Origin: Streptomyces sp. NBC_00443 | GTDB taxonomy: Bacteria > Actinomycetota > Actinomycetes > Streptomycetales > Streptomycetaceae | Assembly: GCF_036014175.1 (NCBI RefSeq) | Contig: NZ_CP107917.1 | Span: 558,001-622,000, forward strand | DNA: 64,000 nt | Direction: 5' to 3' | The notes under the pieces: generated by a model | What the model was told of the DNA's origin: nothing | Database searches by the model: none | What the model saw: only the letters and a program-made list of their open reading frames with translations | Position numbers and translations under genes: made by a program | Shown: positions 1 through 8,937 of the stretch, piece by piece | Position numbering within the stretch: position 1 is the stretch's first letter | Layout of the letters: every line of letters begins with the position of its first letter

Positions 1-339
1 CGTAGAGGGCGAGTTGAACGCGAGTGCCGGGAGGAGCTGGGTATCCCGGCGGTCGCCTCGGACATCACGGGCGAGCATCCCCTCTTCCTCACCGTCACCC
101 GAACCCGCGGTCAGGGGGAACACACCGACGTCTCGCTCTGGTACGTCATCACCGCGAACGCGCGAACCCTCACCTCCTACGACGAGGAGGAGTTCACGGC
201 GATCCGATGGCTGACCCACGAGCAGGTGCTCGCCGAGCCGCTCGACTCCATGGACCCCCACCTGCACCGCTTCACTCGCAAGCTGATGCAGGCCGACGGT
301 TCGACCGGGTCACTGCCGCGAGGACGAACGTCACGCTGA
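1..339 (+). CDS. Nudix hydrolase, C-terminal part
   Basis: The reading frame is open from the first base of the window and stops at 337-339, so the N-terminus lies outside. The first residues read RVERECREELGIPA, which is the second half of a Nudix box (RE..EE.G), the Mg2+-binding helix of enzymes that cleave nucleoside diphosphates linked to another moiety. The remainder (SLWYVITAN, then EEFTAIRWLTHEQV and a C-terminal helix) is the usual Nudix fold tail, where W/F-x-x-x-E positions help choose the substrate. The substrate cannot be told from this fragment. The last 68 bases overlap the 3' end of the convergent DUF817 gene. Confidence 0.8.
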   Translation, partial: RRGRVERECREELGIPAVASDITGEHPLFLTVTRTRGQGEHTDVSLWYVITANARTLTSYDEEEFTAIRWLTHEQVLAEPLDSMDPHLHRFTRKLMQADGSTGSLPRGRTSR

Positions 340-1072
340 TCAGCAGGGCCCAGGCGCCGAACTTCTCCACTCCCACGGGCTGCCAGCCGTCGAGTTGGTA
401 GGGGTAGCGCCAGGCGCCCAGGTAGGTGGCGAGGTTCTCCGCGACCCACAGGAAGAAGCCGATCAGGACGAAGGACAGCGCCAGGGGCATCCGGCGGCGG
501 GTGGTGCGCACCGTGTAGCGGACCGAGGTGCCCGCGGTGACGGCCAGGAGCAGTGCGGCCAGGAGCCAGCGGGCGTCGGGGAGCCAGTGGTGGCTGAAGA
601 AGTTGACGTAGATGGCCGCGGCGACGACGGCCGTCGCCCGCGGGCGGTAGCGGACCAGCTCCAGGTCGAACAGGTGCCAGGCACGGCAGACGTAGCTGCC
701 GACTGCGGCGTAGAGGAAGCCTCCGTACAGCGGGACGCCCGCGAATTTCAGTACGGCGGGCTCCGGCTAGCTCCACGAGCCGAGGGAGACCTTCACCAAC
801 TCGAAGGCCAGGCCAATGACGTGGCAGACCGCGATGACGGCGACGTCCCGCTCGTTCTCCCAGCCCTGCAGCCAGAACAGCAGCGTCAGCAGCACGCCGT
901 AGACGACTAGCAGGTCGTAGCGGGCCACGGGCAGGCCGGGGAGCAGGGCGGAGGCGGCCACGCCGGACATCAGCGCGATGGCGAAGGCGCAGGACCGTGT
1001 CTGTATCCAGGCGAAATCGAGCAGCTGGCGCAACGACGCCGTCAGGGTGCCGGCGATGCTTGTGGTGACCAT
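272..1072 (-). pseudogene. DUF817 family membrane protein, interrupted by an in-frame TAG
   Basis: Translated leftward from ATG at 1072, the frame encodes a typical DUF817 integral membrane protein with about seven hydrophobic helices (FAWIQTRSCAFAIALM, YDLLVVYGVLLTLLFWLQG and others). It is stopped by TAG at 767-769 after GSWS and then continues in the same frame as PEPAVLKFAGVPLYGGF to the natural stop at 272. The family has a Tyr where the stop lies (SWSYPE), so a single TAC to TAG change explains it. Read through, the product would be about 266 residues, the normal family length. The function of DUF817 is unknown. The stop is either a recent nonsense mutation or a base-call error, since both halves remain well conserved. 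Confidence 0.8.
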
Positions 1073-1219
1073 GATCCGAAAGACGAGCTCGCGGCGCCCT
1101 CGGTTGCGCAGGGCGGCGGTACCTGAGAAGTCTCAGGGTCCGCGTGCCCGGCGCTTCCCTGGAGTTCCGAGCACGGGCCGTGTGCCGGGCAGTGACCGTC
1201 CGAACAGGGGGAACACATC

Positions 1220-1594
1220 ATGACCACTCGTATCCTCGCCCGGGCCGCGCTCGTCGGCGCCGGTGCGCTGGCTCTTCTCGGGCCGCTCACCGCCGCGACC
1301 ACCGTGGCGACGTCCGACGCGGACGGGGGCGGGGCCCGCATCATGGCCGCGCCGTACGCCGTCGTGCCGTACGAGACGGTCAACGTCCGTTCCGAGCCCG
1401 CGACTTCGTACGACAAGGTCGGCAGTGTCGCGGCGAACCAGCCGCGCGGCGCGTACTGCTGGGAGCGCGGCGAGACCATCCGCGACAACGGCTACACGAA
1501 CAACGTGTGGGTCAAGCTCGTCGAGGGCTACGTGAGCGCGGTCTACCTCAAGGGCAACGAGTACGGGGACCTGCCCGCTTCCGCGACCTGCTGA
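1220..1594 (+). CDS. Secreted SH3b-like small protein
   Basis: This encodes 124 residues. The first ~27 form a signal peptide (MTTRILARA, then the hydrophobic ALVGAGALALLGPLTAA). The mature part carries an SH3b-type motif: VNVRSEPATSYDKVGSV, then a single WVKL strand and GYVSAVYL. Bacterial SH3b domains of this kind are found in exported actinobacterial proteins and often bind the cell wall or peptides. There are two Cys (CWE and the terminal ATC), which could form a disulfide. The ATG at 1220 follows GGGG/GAAC-rich sequence with an AGGGGGA-like ribosome site at 1206-1212. No partner gene is evident. Confidence 0.75.
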   Translation: MTTRILARAALVGAGALALLGPLTAATTVATSDADGGGARIMAAPYAVVPYETVNVRSEPATSYDKVGSVAANQPRGAYCWERGETIRDNGYTNNVWVKLVEGYVSAVYLKGNEYGDLPASATC

Positions 1595-1680
1595 CCGGCC
1601 TCGGGCAAGTGGAGGGCGGGCGGGCGGCCGGTCACCGAAAATCCGTTGCGGCCGTCCCCCGCTCGCCCGACCCTTGGCCC

Positions 1681-2607
1681 ATGCCCTACGCCCTTCGTCC
1701 GGCCGGCCTCACCGACGCGGCCGCCATCACCGAACTCCTCAACGAGGTCGACCGCATCGAGATCGGCCGGCCCGAGACCGACCTGCACACCGTCGAGGCC
1801 GACCTGAAGCGGCCCGACATCGCTCTGGACCGCGACTCGTGGCTGGCCTTCGACGGCGACCGGCTGGTGGCGTACGGCCTGTTGTGGGACGAGTCGGCCG
1901 GTGAGCGCGTCGACGTCGACCACTACGTGCTGCCCGACCACCAGCAGGCCGGCGAACTGATCCTGGACGCGCTGGAGGCCAGAGCCCTGGACAAGGCCCG
2001 CGAGAACGGTGCGGCCAGGGCGGTGGTGCATCTGCACCTCAACACCGAGCCCACGCTCGACACGGAACTGATCGAGCGACGGGGCTGGCACGTCGTCCGG
2101 CGCTATCACGTGCTGCGACGGCCCGTGGACGCCGCCGCGGACGTCGTACCGGCACTCCCGAGCGGCATACGCCTGCGGCCGTGCGCCGAGGAGGCGGACC
2201 GTGCGCGCGTCCACGCGCTGTACCAGTCGAGCTTCGCCGAGCACTTCGACTTCCAGCCGCGCGGCTACGACCAGTGGCTGCACGACGTCGACGCCGAGGT
2301 GCTCGACTGGTCCCTGGTGTGGATCGTCGGCACCGAGGAGTCGGGCGACACCGGGTTTCTCATGGCCCGCGACGACCGTGAGGCGATGGGCTGGATCCGG
2401 AGCGTCGGCGTGCTGAGCGAGGCACGCGGCTCGGGTCTGGGCGGTCTGCTGCTGCGGCACGCGTTCGCCGCGTTCGCGGCGCGAGGCCGGGACACGGTGG
2501 GTCTGGGCGTGGACACCGCCAACCCCACGGGGGCGCCCGCGCTGTACGCCCGGCACGGCATGGCCGTTCACTACGCCGTCGACACCTGGGAGACGGTGCT
2601 CAGCTGA
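1681..2607 (+). CDS. Tandem-GNAT acetyltransferase (mycothiol-synthase-like layout)
   Basis: This encodes 308 residues forming two GNAT domains in tandem. The N-terminal half begins YALRPAGLTDAAAITELLN and lacks a clear acetyl-CoA loop. The C-terminal half holds the acetyl-CoA motif EARGSGLGGLLLRHAF (R/Q-x-x-G-x-G/A) and the usual NPTGAPALYARHGM helix-strand. This architecture is shared with MshD and with streptothricin/aminoglycoside-type double GNATs, with the C-terminal half normally catalytic. The substrate is unknown. The open frame extends upstream to 1144, but ATG 1681 starts the conserved domain directly and the upstream codons overlap the SH3b gene. It converges on, and overlaps by 8 bases, the membrane gene ending at 2600. 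Confidence 0.8.
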   Translation: MPYALRPAGLTDAAAITELLNEVDRIEIGRPETDLHTVEADLKRPDIALDRDSWLAFDGDRLVAYGLLWDESAGERVDVDHYVLPDHQQAGELILDALEARALDKARENGAARAVVHLHLNTEPTLDTELIERRGWHVVRRYHVLRRPVDAAADVVPALPSGIRLRPCAEEADRARVHALYQSSFAEHFDFQPRGYDQWLHDVDAEVLDWSLVWIVGTEESGDTGFLMARDDREAMGWIRSVGVLSEARGSGLGGLLLRHAFAAFAARGRDTVGLGVDTANPTGAPALYARHGMAVHYAVDTWETVLS

Positions 2608-3055
2608 CGCAGGCCTCGGCCCGGCCGGAGCCCGCTGCGCGCCGGCTCTCGAGGCGCAGGACCGCTCCCGTGACCACCGCGCCGATCCCCTCCCACAGAC
2701 CCACGCCCAGGAAGCCGGCGGGAGCACGGCCGCTGATCACCGCCAGCGTGAACACCGTGCAGGTCAGGAGGCGGAAGGGGACCGTCCAGCGGAAGAACGC
2801 CTTCCAGTCGGAGAGCGCGGCCAGCACGTAGTAGACGCCCATGTTGAGCGCCGCCATGGAGGAAGCGGTCAGGAAGACCAGGGTGTGGTCTCCTTCCGCA
2901 CGCCGAGAGCCGGCCCCAGGGGCGAAGCCCATGACTATGAGCAGGGCGTCCGGGGCAGCGAGCCCCACCGCGCCCATGACGGCGGCGAGGACGCCGAACA
3001 CCGCCATGGTCCAGCCGGACGGGGAGCGGGGCAGGCGTCGCACGCGGTCCTCCAT
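2600..3055 (-). CDS. Small integral membrane protein, unknown function
   Basis: This encodes 151 residues with four predicted transmembrane helices: TMAVFGVLAAVMGAVGLAA, TASSMAALNMGVYYVLAALS, FRLLTCTVFTLAVISG and FLGVGLWEGIGAVVTGAVL. A charged cytosolic N-terminus (MEDRVRRLPR) suggests an N-in topology. It resembles small uncharacterised actinobacterial membrane proteins annotated only as hypothetical. I do not recognise a functional family. The next gene upstream on the same strand is the small Cys protein whose stop lies at 3067, 11 bases away, so the two may be co-transcribed. Confidence 0.6.
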   Translation of the reverse strand: MEDRVRRLPRSPSGWTMAVFGVLAAVMGAVGLAAPDALLIVMGFAPGAGSRRAEGDHTLVFLTASSMAALNMGVYYVLAALSDWKAFFRWTVPFRLLTCTVFTLAVISGRAPAGFLGVGLWEGIGAVVTGAVLRLESRRAAGSGRAEACVS

Positions 3056-3066
3056 GGGTGACGGGG

Positions 3067-3384
<318 letters not shown>

Positions 3385-3467
3385 TCACCGAACGCCCCCC
3401 GTGAGCTCCCCACCGACCGGAAAACACTTGGACTTCGCGGTCGCCGCCACGGGACACTCAGGGCGAA

Positions 3468-5282
3468 ATGGGAACTCCTGAATCGCGCAAGGTTCAGCCG
3501 GGCAAGCGCTCGGTACTTCTCGCACTTCGTTACTACGGACGGGAGTTGGCCCGGCATCGCCGCCTGACGGCCCCCGCGATGGCGCTGTCGGCGCTGGGCA
3601 ACATCGGCATCAACTACGTCGCGCCGCTGATCGTGGCCAAGCTCGTCGGCGACATCGCCGGCGGCGGGCACGTCACGGTCGGTTCGACGCTGCCGTACGT
3701 CCTCGGCTTCGTCGGTGTGCTGCTGGTGGCCGAGGCGCTGTGGCGGGTGGCGCTGCACTGCCTGAACCGGCTGGACGCCCTCGGCATCGAGCATCTGTAC
3801 GTGATCGGGATGGACGAGCTGTTCGCGAAGGACGCCGCGTTCTTCCACGACAACTTCGCCGGGTCGCTGACCAAGCGCGTCGTGAGCTTCGCCTCGCGTT
3901 TCGAGCAGTTCGTCGACACGCTGACGTTCCAGATCGTGGGCAGCTTCGTGCCATTGGTGTTCGGCGCGGTGGTGCTGTGGCGCTACGAACCGCTGCTCGT
4001 GGTCGGGCTGTTGGCGATGATCGTGCTGACGGCGGCGTGTGTGGTGCCTCTCATCCGGCGCCGTCAGTCCCTCGTCGACCAGCGGGAGGAGGCGATCGCC
4101 CGGGTGTCGGGGCACGTCGCCGACAGCCTGATGAACATGGACACGGTGCGCGCGTTCGGCGCCGAGGAGCGCGAGGCCGCCGAGCACCGCTCCCGGGTCG
4201 CGGTGTCGCGCCGGCTGACCCTACGAGCGTGGGACTACGGCAATCTGCGCATCGACACACTGGTCGCACCGATGTCGGTGCTGACCAACGCGCTGGGTCT
4301 GCTGCTCGCGGTCACGCTGGCCGGGGGCGCACACGGTGTGGAGGCGATCGTGGTTGCCTTCACCTACTACAACAACGCGACGCGGATCATGTTCGACTTC
4401 AATCAGATCTACCGTCGGCTGGAGAGCTCGATGACGGAGGCCGCGCAGTTCACCGAACTGCTCCTGACGCCGCCGACCGTGCTCGATCCACCGTCGCCGG
4501 AGCCGCTGCTGCCCGCACCCGCCGACGTCCGCTTCGAGAAGGTCACCTTCGCCCACGCCGGTGGCCGGCCCCTGTTCGAGGGCCTCGAGCTGGCCGTGCC
4601 CGCCGGGGCGAAGATCGGCCTCGTGGGCCGGTCCGGCGGCGGCAAGACCACGCTGACCCGGCTGCTGTTGCGGATGACGGACATCGACGCCGGCCGGATC
4701 CTGATCGGCGGTCAGGACATCACCATGCTCCGCCAGGCGGACCTGCGCGGTCTGATGGCCTATGTGCCGCAGGACCCGGCGATGTTCCACCGCACGCTGC
4801 GGGACAACATCGCCTTCGCCCGGCCGGACGCCACCGACGCCGAGATCCGCCATGCGGCGGAGGCGGCGCACGTCACGGAGTTCGCCGACGCGCTGCCGTA
4901 CGGCTTCGACACCATGGTGGGCGAGCGCGGCATCAAGCTGTCCGGCGGCCAGCGCCAGCGGGTCGCCCTCGCCCGGGCGATCCTGCGCGACGCACCGATC
5001 CTGCTGCTCGACGAGGCGACCAGCGCCCTGGACTCCGAGAGCGAGATCCTCGTCCAGGAGGCGCTGTGGCGGCTCATGGACGGACGGACCGCGCTCGTGG
5101 TGGCACACCGGCTGAGCACGGTCGCCACCATGGACCGACTCGTCGTCCTCGACCGTGGACAGATCGTCGAGCAGGGCACCCACGACGAACTGCTCACCCT
5201 GGACGGCGCCTACGCGAAGCTGTGGCAGCACCAGTCGGGGGGCTTTCTTGAGGACAGCCCGGCACAGGCGGAGTTGCCCTGA
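3468..5282 (+). CDS. ABC exporter, fused permease and ATPase (half-transporter)
   Basis: This encodes 604 residues. Residues ~1-330 form a six-helix ABC exporter membrane domain (for example AMALSALGNIGINYVAPLIV and VLGFVGVLLVAEALWRVAL). Residues ~345-590 form the ATPase: Walker A GRSGGGKTT near residue 387, signature LSGGQRQR near 491, Walker B LLLDEATSA near 512, and H-loop AHRLST. The protein works as a dimer and exports lipids, peptides or drugs, and the sequence does not narrow the substrate. It stands alone, with no partner half-transporter or obvious biosynthetic neighbours. Start ATG 3468 has no strong ribosome site; TTG/GTG alternatives just downstream cannot be excluded. Confidence 0.9.
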   Translation: MGTPESRKVQPGKRSVLLALRYYGRELARHRRLTAPAMALSALGNIGINYVAPLIVAKLVGDIAGGGHVTVGSTLPYVLGFVGVLLVAEALWRVALHCLNRLDALGIEHLYVIGMDELFAKDAAFFHDNFAGSLTKRVVSFASRFEQFVDTLTFQIVGSFVPLVFGAVVLWRYEPLLVVGLLAMIVLTAACVVPLIRRRQSLVDQREEAIARVSGHVADSLMNMDTVRAFGAEEREAAEHRSRVAVSRRLTLRAWDYGNLRIDTLVAPMSVLTNALGLLLAVTLAGGAHGVEAIVVAFTYYNNATRIMFDFNQIYRRLESSMTEAAQFTELLLTPPTVLDPPSPEPLLPAPADVRFEKVTFAHAGGRPLFEGLELAVPAGAKIGLVGRSGGGKTTLTRLLLRMTDIDAGRILIGGQDITMLRQADLRGLMAYVPQDPAMFHRTLRDNIAFARPDATDAEIRHAAEAAHVTEFADALPYGFDTMVGERGIKLSGGQRQRVALARAILRDAPILLLDEATSALDSESEILVQEALWRLMDGRTALVVAHRLSTVATMDRLVVLDRGQIVEQGTHDELLTLDGAYAKLWQHQSGGFLEDSPAQAELP

Positions 5283-5311
5283 CCCCGCTACTGCCTCATG
5301 TGCCACTCCCC

Positions 5312-5950
5312 TCAGACGCCGCGGTGCACGATCTGCCCGCCGGTCACGCTGAGACGGACCGGCGCCTCGGCGACCGCGAGGCCCGCGTGTGTGGTGCAGC
5401 CTTCCAGAGCCTGCAGACCGGTGAGTCCCACCCTCGCGGAGGCCGCGCCCCCGGGGTGTCCGCGCGGTGGCCAGGACGGCGCGGGCGTCGTAGTGGGCGA
5501 TGGGCCAGTCCGAGCCGAGCGCGACGACCGCTCCGGCGTCCCGCAGATCGCGCAGGCGCCAGGCCCGGGAGGCGCGTTCGCCGCCGAGCCGCAAGGACCA
5601 CTCGTCGGACCGGTCGGACCGGTCGGCCCGGGTGTAGCCGGTGTGCGGGGGCTGCATGGAGGCGATGACACCGAGGCGGGCGAACCGGCCCACGGTGTCG
5701 TCGGGCACCGACTCGATGTGCTCCACCCGGTGGGCGAGGTGGGAGCCCGGTCCCAGGGACTCGACGGTGTCGAGGACGTGCCGTACGGCGGCGTCGCCGA
5801 TCGCGTGGGTCGCCGTCCGTACCCCGGCGCGGTGCAGATGGCGTACGGCGTCGCTGTACGCCCCCGTCGGCAGCGTCCCCTTCAGCCGGGCGGACCGGCG
5901 TGCGCACTTCGGCCCGGCCTGGCCGCGGTTGAAGCGGGCTAAGCGCAGCT
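5312..5950 (-). pseudogene. Amidohydrolase (YtcJ-like) C-terminal relic
   Basis: The minus strand encodes the back half of a metal-dependent amidohydrolase of the YtcJ/imidazolonepropionase-like family. Its motifs are TATHAIGDAAVRHVLDTVE, then HRVEHIES, GVIASMQPPHT and ALGSDWPIAHYDARAV (the Asp of GSDWP is a metal ligand). The C-terminal strand reads APVRLSVTGGQIVHRG and ends at 5312. It is not functional as read: a TAG interrupts the frame near 5943, nothing recognisable lies upstream, the frame shifts in the G-run around 5450-5460, and a segment of some tens of residues normally found between the TTHAG helix and the final beta strands is missing. It is probably a decayed gene remnant between the ABC exporter and the MarR gene. 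Confidence 0.75.
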
Positions 5951-6105
5951 ACGACCCGCGAGGGGTTCTGGTCCCGGGGCAGGGGATCCTCCCGGTGGGG
6001 TGACGGTGGGCGTTCGCCGCCTGTTGTTTCAGGGCTAAGATTTCTCCGAGGTTGCGCAGGGCCACGGAGCCCGCGTTTCCCGACAGGAATCCGCGAAGGG
6101 ACGAC

Positions 6106-6645
6106 ATGGCTCAGCGCAGGGCGAAGCGGCCGGATGCCGTGGCGGGGCTCGTGGAGGACTGGGCGCGCGAGCGACCGGGGCTGGACACCTCGCCGCTGGA
6201 GGTGCTCGCCCGGCTGCACCGTGCCTACCTGCAGTACCAGTCGCGGCTCACCGCACAGATCGAGAAGCACGGCCTGTCGGTCGCCGGTTTCGACGTGCTC
6301 ACGGCGCTGCGCCGGTCCGGCGCCCCGTACCGGCTCACCGCCGGCCAGCTGGCCGCCTCCGGCCTGATCTCCTCGGCGGGAGTGACGCTGCGTCTGGACC
6401 GGCTGGAGAACGACGGGCTCCTGGTGCGCGAGCGCGACGCGGTGGACCGCCGCGTGGTCTACTCGCGGCTCACCGACGCCGGGTTGAAGAAGGTGGACGA
6501 AGTGTTCACCGAGCACCTGGACAATGAGCGGCGGATGCTCAGCGGGCTCTCCCTCACCGAGCGCCGCCAACTCGCCCGGCTGCTGTCCGGGCTGGAGCAC
6601 TCGATCGTCGAATCCGACACGGCAGGGGAGGACGCGGCCGGCTGA
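6106..6645 (+). CDS. MarR family transcriptional regulator
   Basis: This encodes 179 residues with a MarR winged helix at about residues 40-140. It has HGLSVAGFDVLTALRRSG, a recognition helix around LISSAGVTLRLDRLENDGL, and the beta-wing RERDAVDRRVVYSRLTDAG (the DxRxxxxxLT motif). ATG 6106 has an AAGG site at ~6095, and an upstream ATG at 6052 lacks one. MarR proteins are usually repressors released by phenolic or aromatic ligands. Here the gene faces the 3' end of the Rieske/extradiol catabolic operon (ending at 6676, 31 bases away), so it is the likely regulator of that operon. That role is inferred from position. Confidence 0.88.
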   Translation: MAQRRAKRPDAVAGLVEDWARERPGLDTSPLEVLARLHRAYLQYQSRLTAQIEKHGLSVAGFDVLTALRRSGAPYRLTAGQLAASGLISSAGVTLRLDRLENDGLLVRERDAVDRRVVYSRLTDAGLKKVDEVFTEHLDNERRMLSGLSLTERRQLARLLSGLEHSIVESDTAGEDAAG

Positions 6646-6675
6646 CCGGCGGGCGGCGCGCCCTCCCCCGGGGCG

Positions 6676-7725
6676 TCACACGGCCGGACCCGATGCGACC
6701 TTCCCGGACTGCCGCGCCGCCTTGGACTGCTGCGCCGCCTGGGCCTGGTAGAGGCGCCGCAGGCGGACCACGCCCAGGTCGTGCTGGTACAGGTTCTCGT
6801 ACTGGTCGGCGTCGGCGGGCATGGCCTCCAGCATGACGCGGTCCTGTTCGAGGACCTGCCAGTGGCGCTCCTCGATGAGTGTCTTGTAGAGGAACCGCCA
6901 GCTGTCCCGCTGCCAGCCGTCGACCCTGCGGTAGCGCCAGAAGAAGACGCCGGTGCGTTCGGCGTCCACCGGGCAGGCCATGCCGACGATGCCGAACGCG
7001 CCGCCCGGTCCCGCCGACGGCGGGTACGGAATGGACAGGTCCACCCAGTCGACGCCGGTCCTGCACAGCTCCACCCAGTCGAAGTTGACGCCCCGCTGGT
7101 CGGTCTTCTCGAAGAAGTAGCCGCGCTCGGTCTCCCGGATGCGGAACTTCGCCCGGGTGTCGCCGTCGTACATGGTGTGCGACTCGTGGTGCAGAAACGC
7201 GCCGTGCATCGGGTCGAGGAGGTTCTCCATGGCGTAGCGCCACGGCACGTTCCACTCGGCGTAGCACAGGAAGGCGGAAACAGCAGGGTCCGTGAGCGGT
7301 TCGGGGAGGGTCAGCTCCGCCGGCTCCGGGTGCTCCTCGTCGCCGAACCAAGCGAGGATCGCGCCGCCGACCTCGCGGACCGGCAGGGACGTGACGAGTG
7401 TCTTGCCCTCCAGGTTGCAGCCGGGCAGGCCGGGTACGGAGGTGACCGTGCCGGAGCCGTCGACCTCGACGCCGTGGTACCAGCACGCCACCCGGTCGCC
7501 CAGGTGTTTGCCGAGGGACAGCGGCGCTCCGCGGTGCGGGCAGCGGTCGGCGAGTAGCGACAGGGTGCCGTCGGCCTTGCGGAACAGCAGCCAGTTCTCG
7601 CCGAGGGCGGTGACCTTGCGCAGACCGCCGGGCCCGACGAAGTGGGAAGGGACGACCGGGTGCCACAGGTTGCGCAGGCCGTGGGCGTAGACGTGGTCCG
7701 CGGTGTCGGATACGGAAAGTGGCAT
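6676..7725 (-). CDS. Rieske non-heme iron aromatic oxygenase, catalytic subunit
   Basis: This encodes 349 residues of the phthalate/vanillate-oxygenase-like group. The Rieske 2Fe-2S site is CPHRG (C62, H64) and CWYHG (C81, H84). The mononuclear iron ligands lie in ENLLDPMHGAFLHH (D171, H174, H179). These enzymes hydroxylate or O-demethylate aromatic acids using electrons from a ferredoxin reductase, here almost certainly the gene at 7977-8924. The start is ATG 7725. The longer open frame upstream runs into the neighbouring small gene. It is the last gene of the leftward operon. The substrate cannot be assigned from sequence alone. Confidence 0.9.
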   Translation of the reverse strand: MPLSVSDTADHVYAHGLRNLWHPVVPSHFVGPGGLRKVTALGENWLLFRKADGTLSLLADRCPHRGAPLSLGKHLGDRVACWYHGVEVDGSGTVTSVPGLPGCNLEGKTLVTSLPVREVGGAILAWFGDEEHPEPAELTLPEPLTDPAVSAFLCYAEWNVPWRYAMENLLDPMHGAFLHHESHTMYDGDTRAKFRIRETERGYFFEKTDQRGVNFDWVELCRTGVDWVDLSIPYPPSAGPGGAFGIVGMACPVDAERTGVFFWRYRRVDGWQRDSWRFLYKTLIEERHWQVLEQDRVMLEAMPADADQYENLYQHDLGVVRLRRLYQAQAAQQSKAARQSGKVASGPAV

Positions 7726-7726
7726 C

Positions 7727-7959
7727 TCAGGCTCCCAGGCGGTGCATCTCGGTACGGAAGGTCTCCTCGGTCCAGGGCTCCCCGGACGGGGTGCGGACCT
7801 GCCGGGCATTCAGCCCGGCGACGACGTCGGCCAGTTCGTGGCCATCGTGGGTGAAGATCTCCTCCAGCGTCCGGGCGAGCTTCTGCTCGTAGGGGTGGGC
7901 TCGTGGTCGCGGGTCTGGTGAGGGGCGAGGTAGGGCCAAGTGGTGGCTTCGGTGGTCAT
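7727..7959 (-). pseudogene. Small recombinase-like HTH protein, frameshifted as read
   Basis: From ATG 7959 the frame reads MTTEATTWPYLAPHQTRDHEPTP and then loses sense. The next frame continues YEQKLARTLEEIFTHDGHELADVVAGLNARQVRTPSGEPWTEETF to the stop at 7727. Together they make an approximately 77-residue protein with the 'recombinase-like helix-turn-helix' tail (LNARGVRTPSGEPWT), a small family often found between Rieske oxygenase components. One base is missing in the run that reads GGGG on the plus strand at 7892-7895, and restoring a fifth base rejoins the two halves. The stop lies one base before the oxygenase start at 7725. The role is unknown; it could be an oxygenase accessory factor. 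The break is more likely an error than decay. Confidence 0.72.
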
Positions 7960-7976
7960 CAGGGTCTCCGTACGGG

Positions 7977-8924
7977 TCACAGGTCCAGGACGAGGCGGTC
8001 GGAGGCGCACCGGGAGACGCAGAGCATCATCGTCTTGCCGGTGGCGCGTTCGGTCTCGCTGAGCAGGAAGTCACGATGGTCGGGGGTGCCGGCGAGCACG
8101 CGCGTCTCGCAGGAGCCGCAGATGCCGTCCCGGCAGGAGGAGTTGACGTTCAGCCCGGCCCTCTCGGCGGCCTCCAGGACGGAGGTGGTGGCGTCGACGG
8201 TCAGGGTCACGCCCGACGTTCGGCACTCGACCTCGAAGGCGGTGTCGTCGCCGGTGCGCTCGACGACGGGCGCGGCGAACCGCTCCACCCTCAACTGCCC
8301 GGCGGGGCACGCCCCTTCGACGGCCTTGAGCAGGGGTTCCGGCCCGCAGCAGTAGACCAGCGCGTCGGCCGGCAGGTCGCGGAGGGCGGCTGCCAGGTCG
8401 GGGTGGCCACGCTCGTCCTGCGGTACGAGGGTCACGTCGCCGGTGAGCGCGGACAGCTCGGTACCGAAGGCCATCGAGGCCCGGGACCGGCCGCCGTGGA
8501 CCAGGCGGTACGGGATGCCGTCGCGGTCCGCCTGGCGGGCCATGGCCAGGATCGGGGTGATGCCGATGCCGCCGGCGAGGAAGACGTACGAGGAGGCAGG
8601 CTCCAGCGCGAAGTGGTTGCGCGGGCCGACCGCACGGACGCTCTGCCCGGGGCGGAGTTTGGTGTGCACGTGCCGCGAACCACCGCGTGAGGAGGGCTCG
8701 TTCAGGACGCCGATGCGGTACGTCGCCGAGTCTGCCGGGTCGCCGCAGAGGCTGTACTGGCGCACGATGCCACCGACATGCAGGTCCAGATGAGCGCCCG
8801 GGGTCCAGGCGGGCAGCGGCTTGCCGTCCGGCCAGGTCAGTTCGACGGAGAGCACGCCGTCCGCCTCCCAGGTCATCCGGCGGACGAGGAGGTCGAGTTC
8901 GTGCTCGTCGGCAGTGGTGGTCAT
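7977..8924 (-). CDS. Phthalate-dioxygenase-reductase-type FMN/2Fe-2S oxidoreductase
   Basis: This encodes 315 residues in the PDR/VanB order. An FMN-binding barrel carries RQYSLCGD. It is followed by an NAD-binding domain (VFLAGGIGITPILAMA, then VYCCGPEPLL) and a C-terminal plant-type ferredoxin with cluster Cys in NVNSSCRDGICGSCE and a last Cys in MMLCVSRC. It passes electrons from NAD(P)H to the Rieske oxygenase encoded two genes downstream. ATG 8924 has a GGGAGG ribosome site overlapping the stop of the upstream ThDP gene, so translation is probably coupled. Confidence 0.92.
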   Translation of the reverse strand: MTTTADEHELDLLVRRMTWEADGVLSVELTWPDGKPLPAWTPGAHLDLHVGGIVRQYSLCGDPADSATYRIGVLNEPSSRGGSRHVHTKLRPGQSVRAVGPRNHFALEPASSYVFLAGGIGITPILAMARQADRDGIPYRLVHGGRSRASMAFGTELSALTGDVTLVPQDERGHPDLAAALRDLPADALVYCCGPEPLLKAVEGACPAGQLRVERFAAPVVERTGDDTAFEVECRTSGVTLTVDATTSVLEAAERAGLNVNSSCRDGICGSCETRVLAGTPDHRDFLLSETERATGKTMMLCVSRCASDRLVLDL

Positions 8925-8937
8925 GACGGTGGCCTCC

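Noticed and set aside
767..769. Recoding of TAG as pyrrolysine in the DUF817 gene
   Set aside because: No supporting system is visible, actinomycetes rarely use it, and the family simply has Tyr at this codon.
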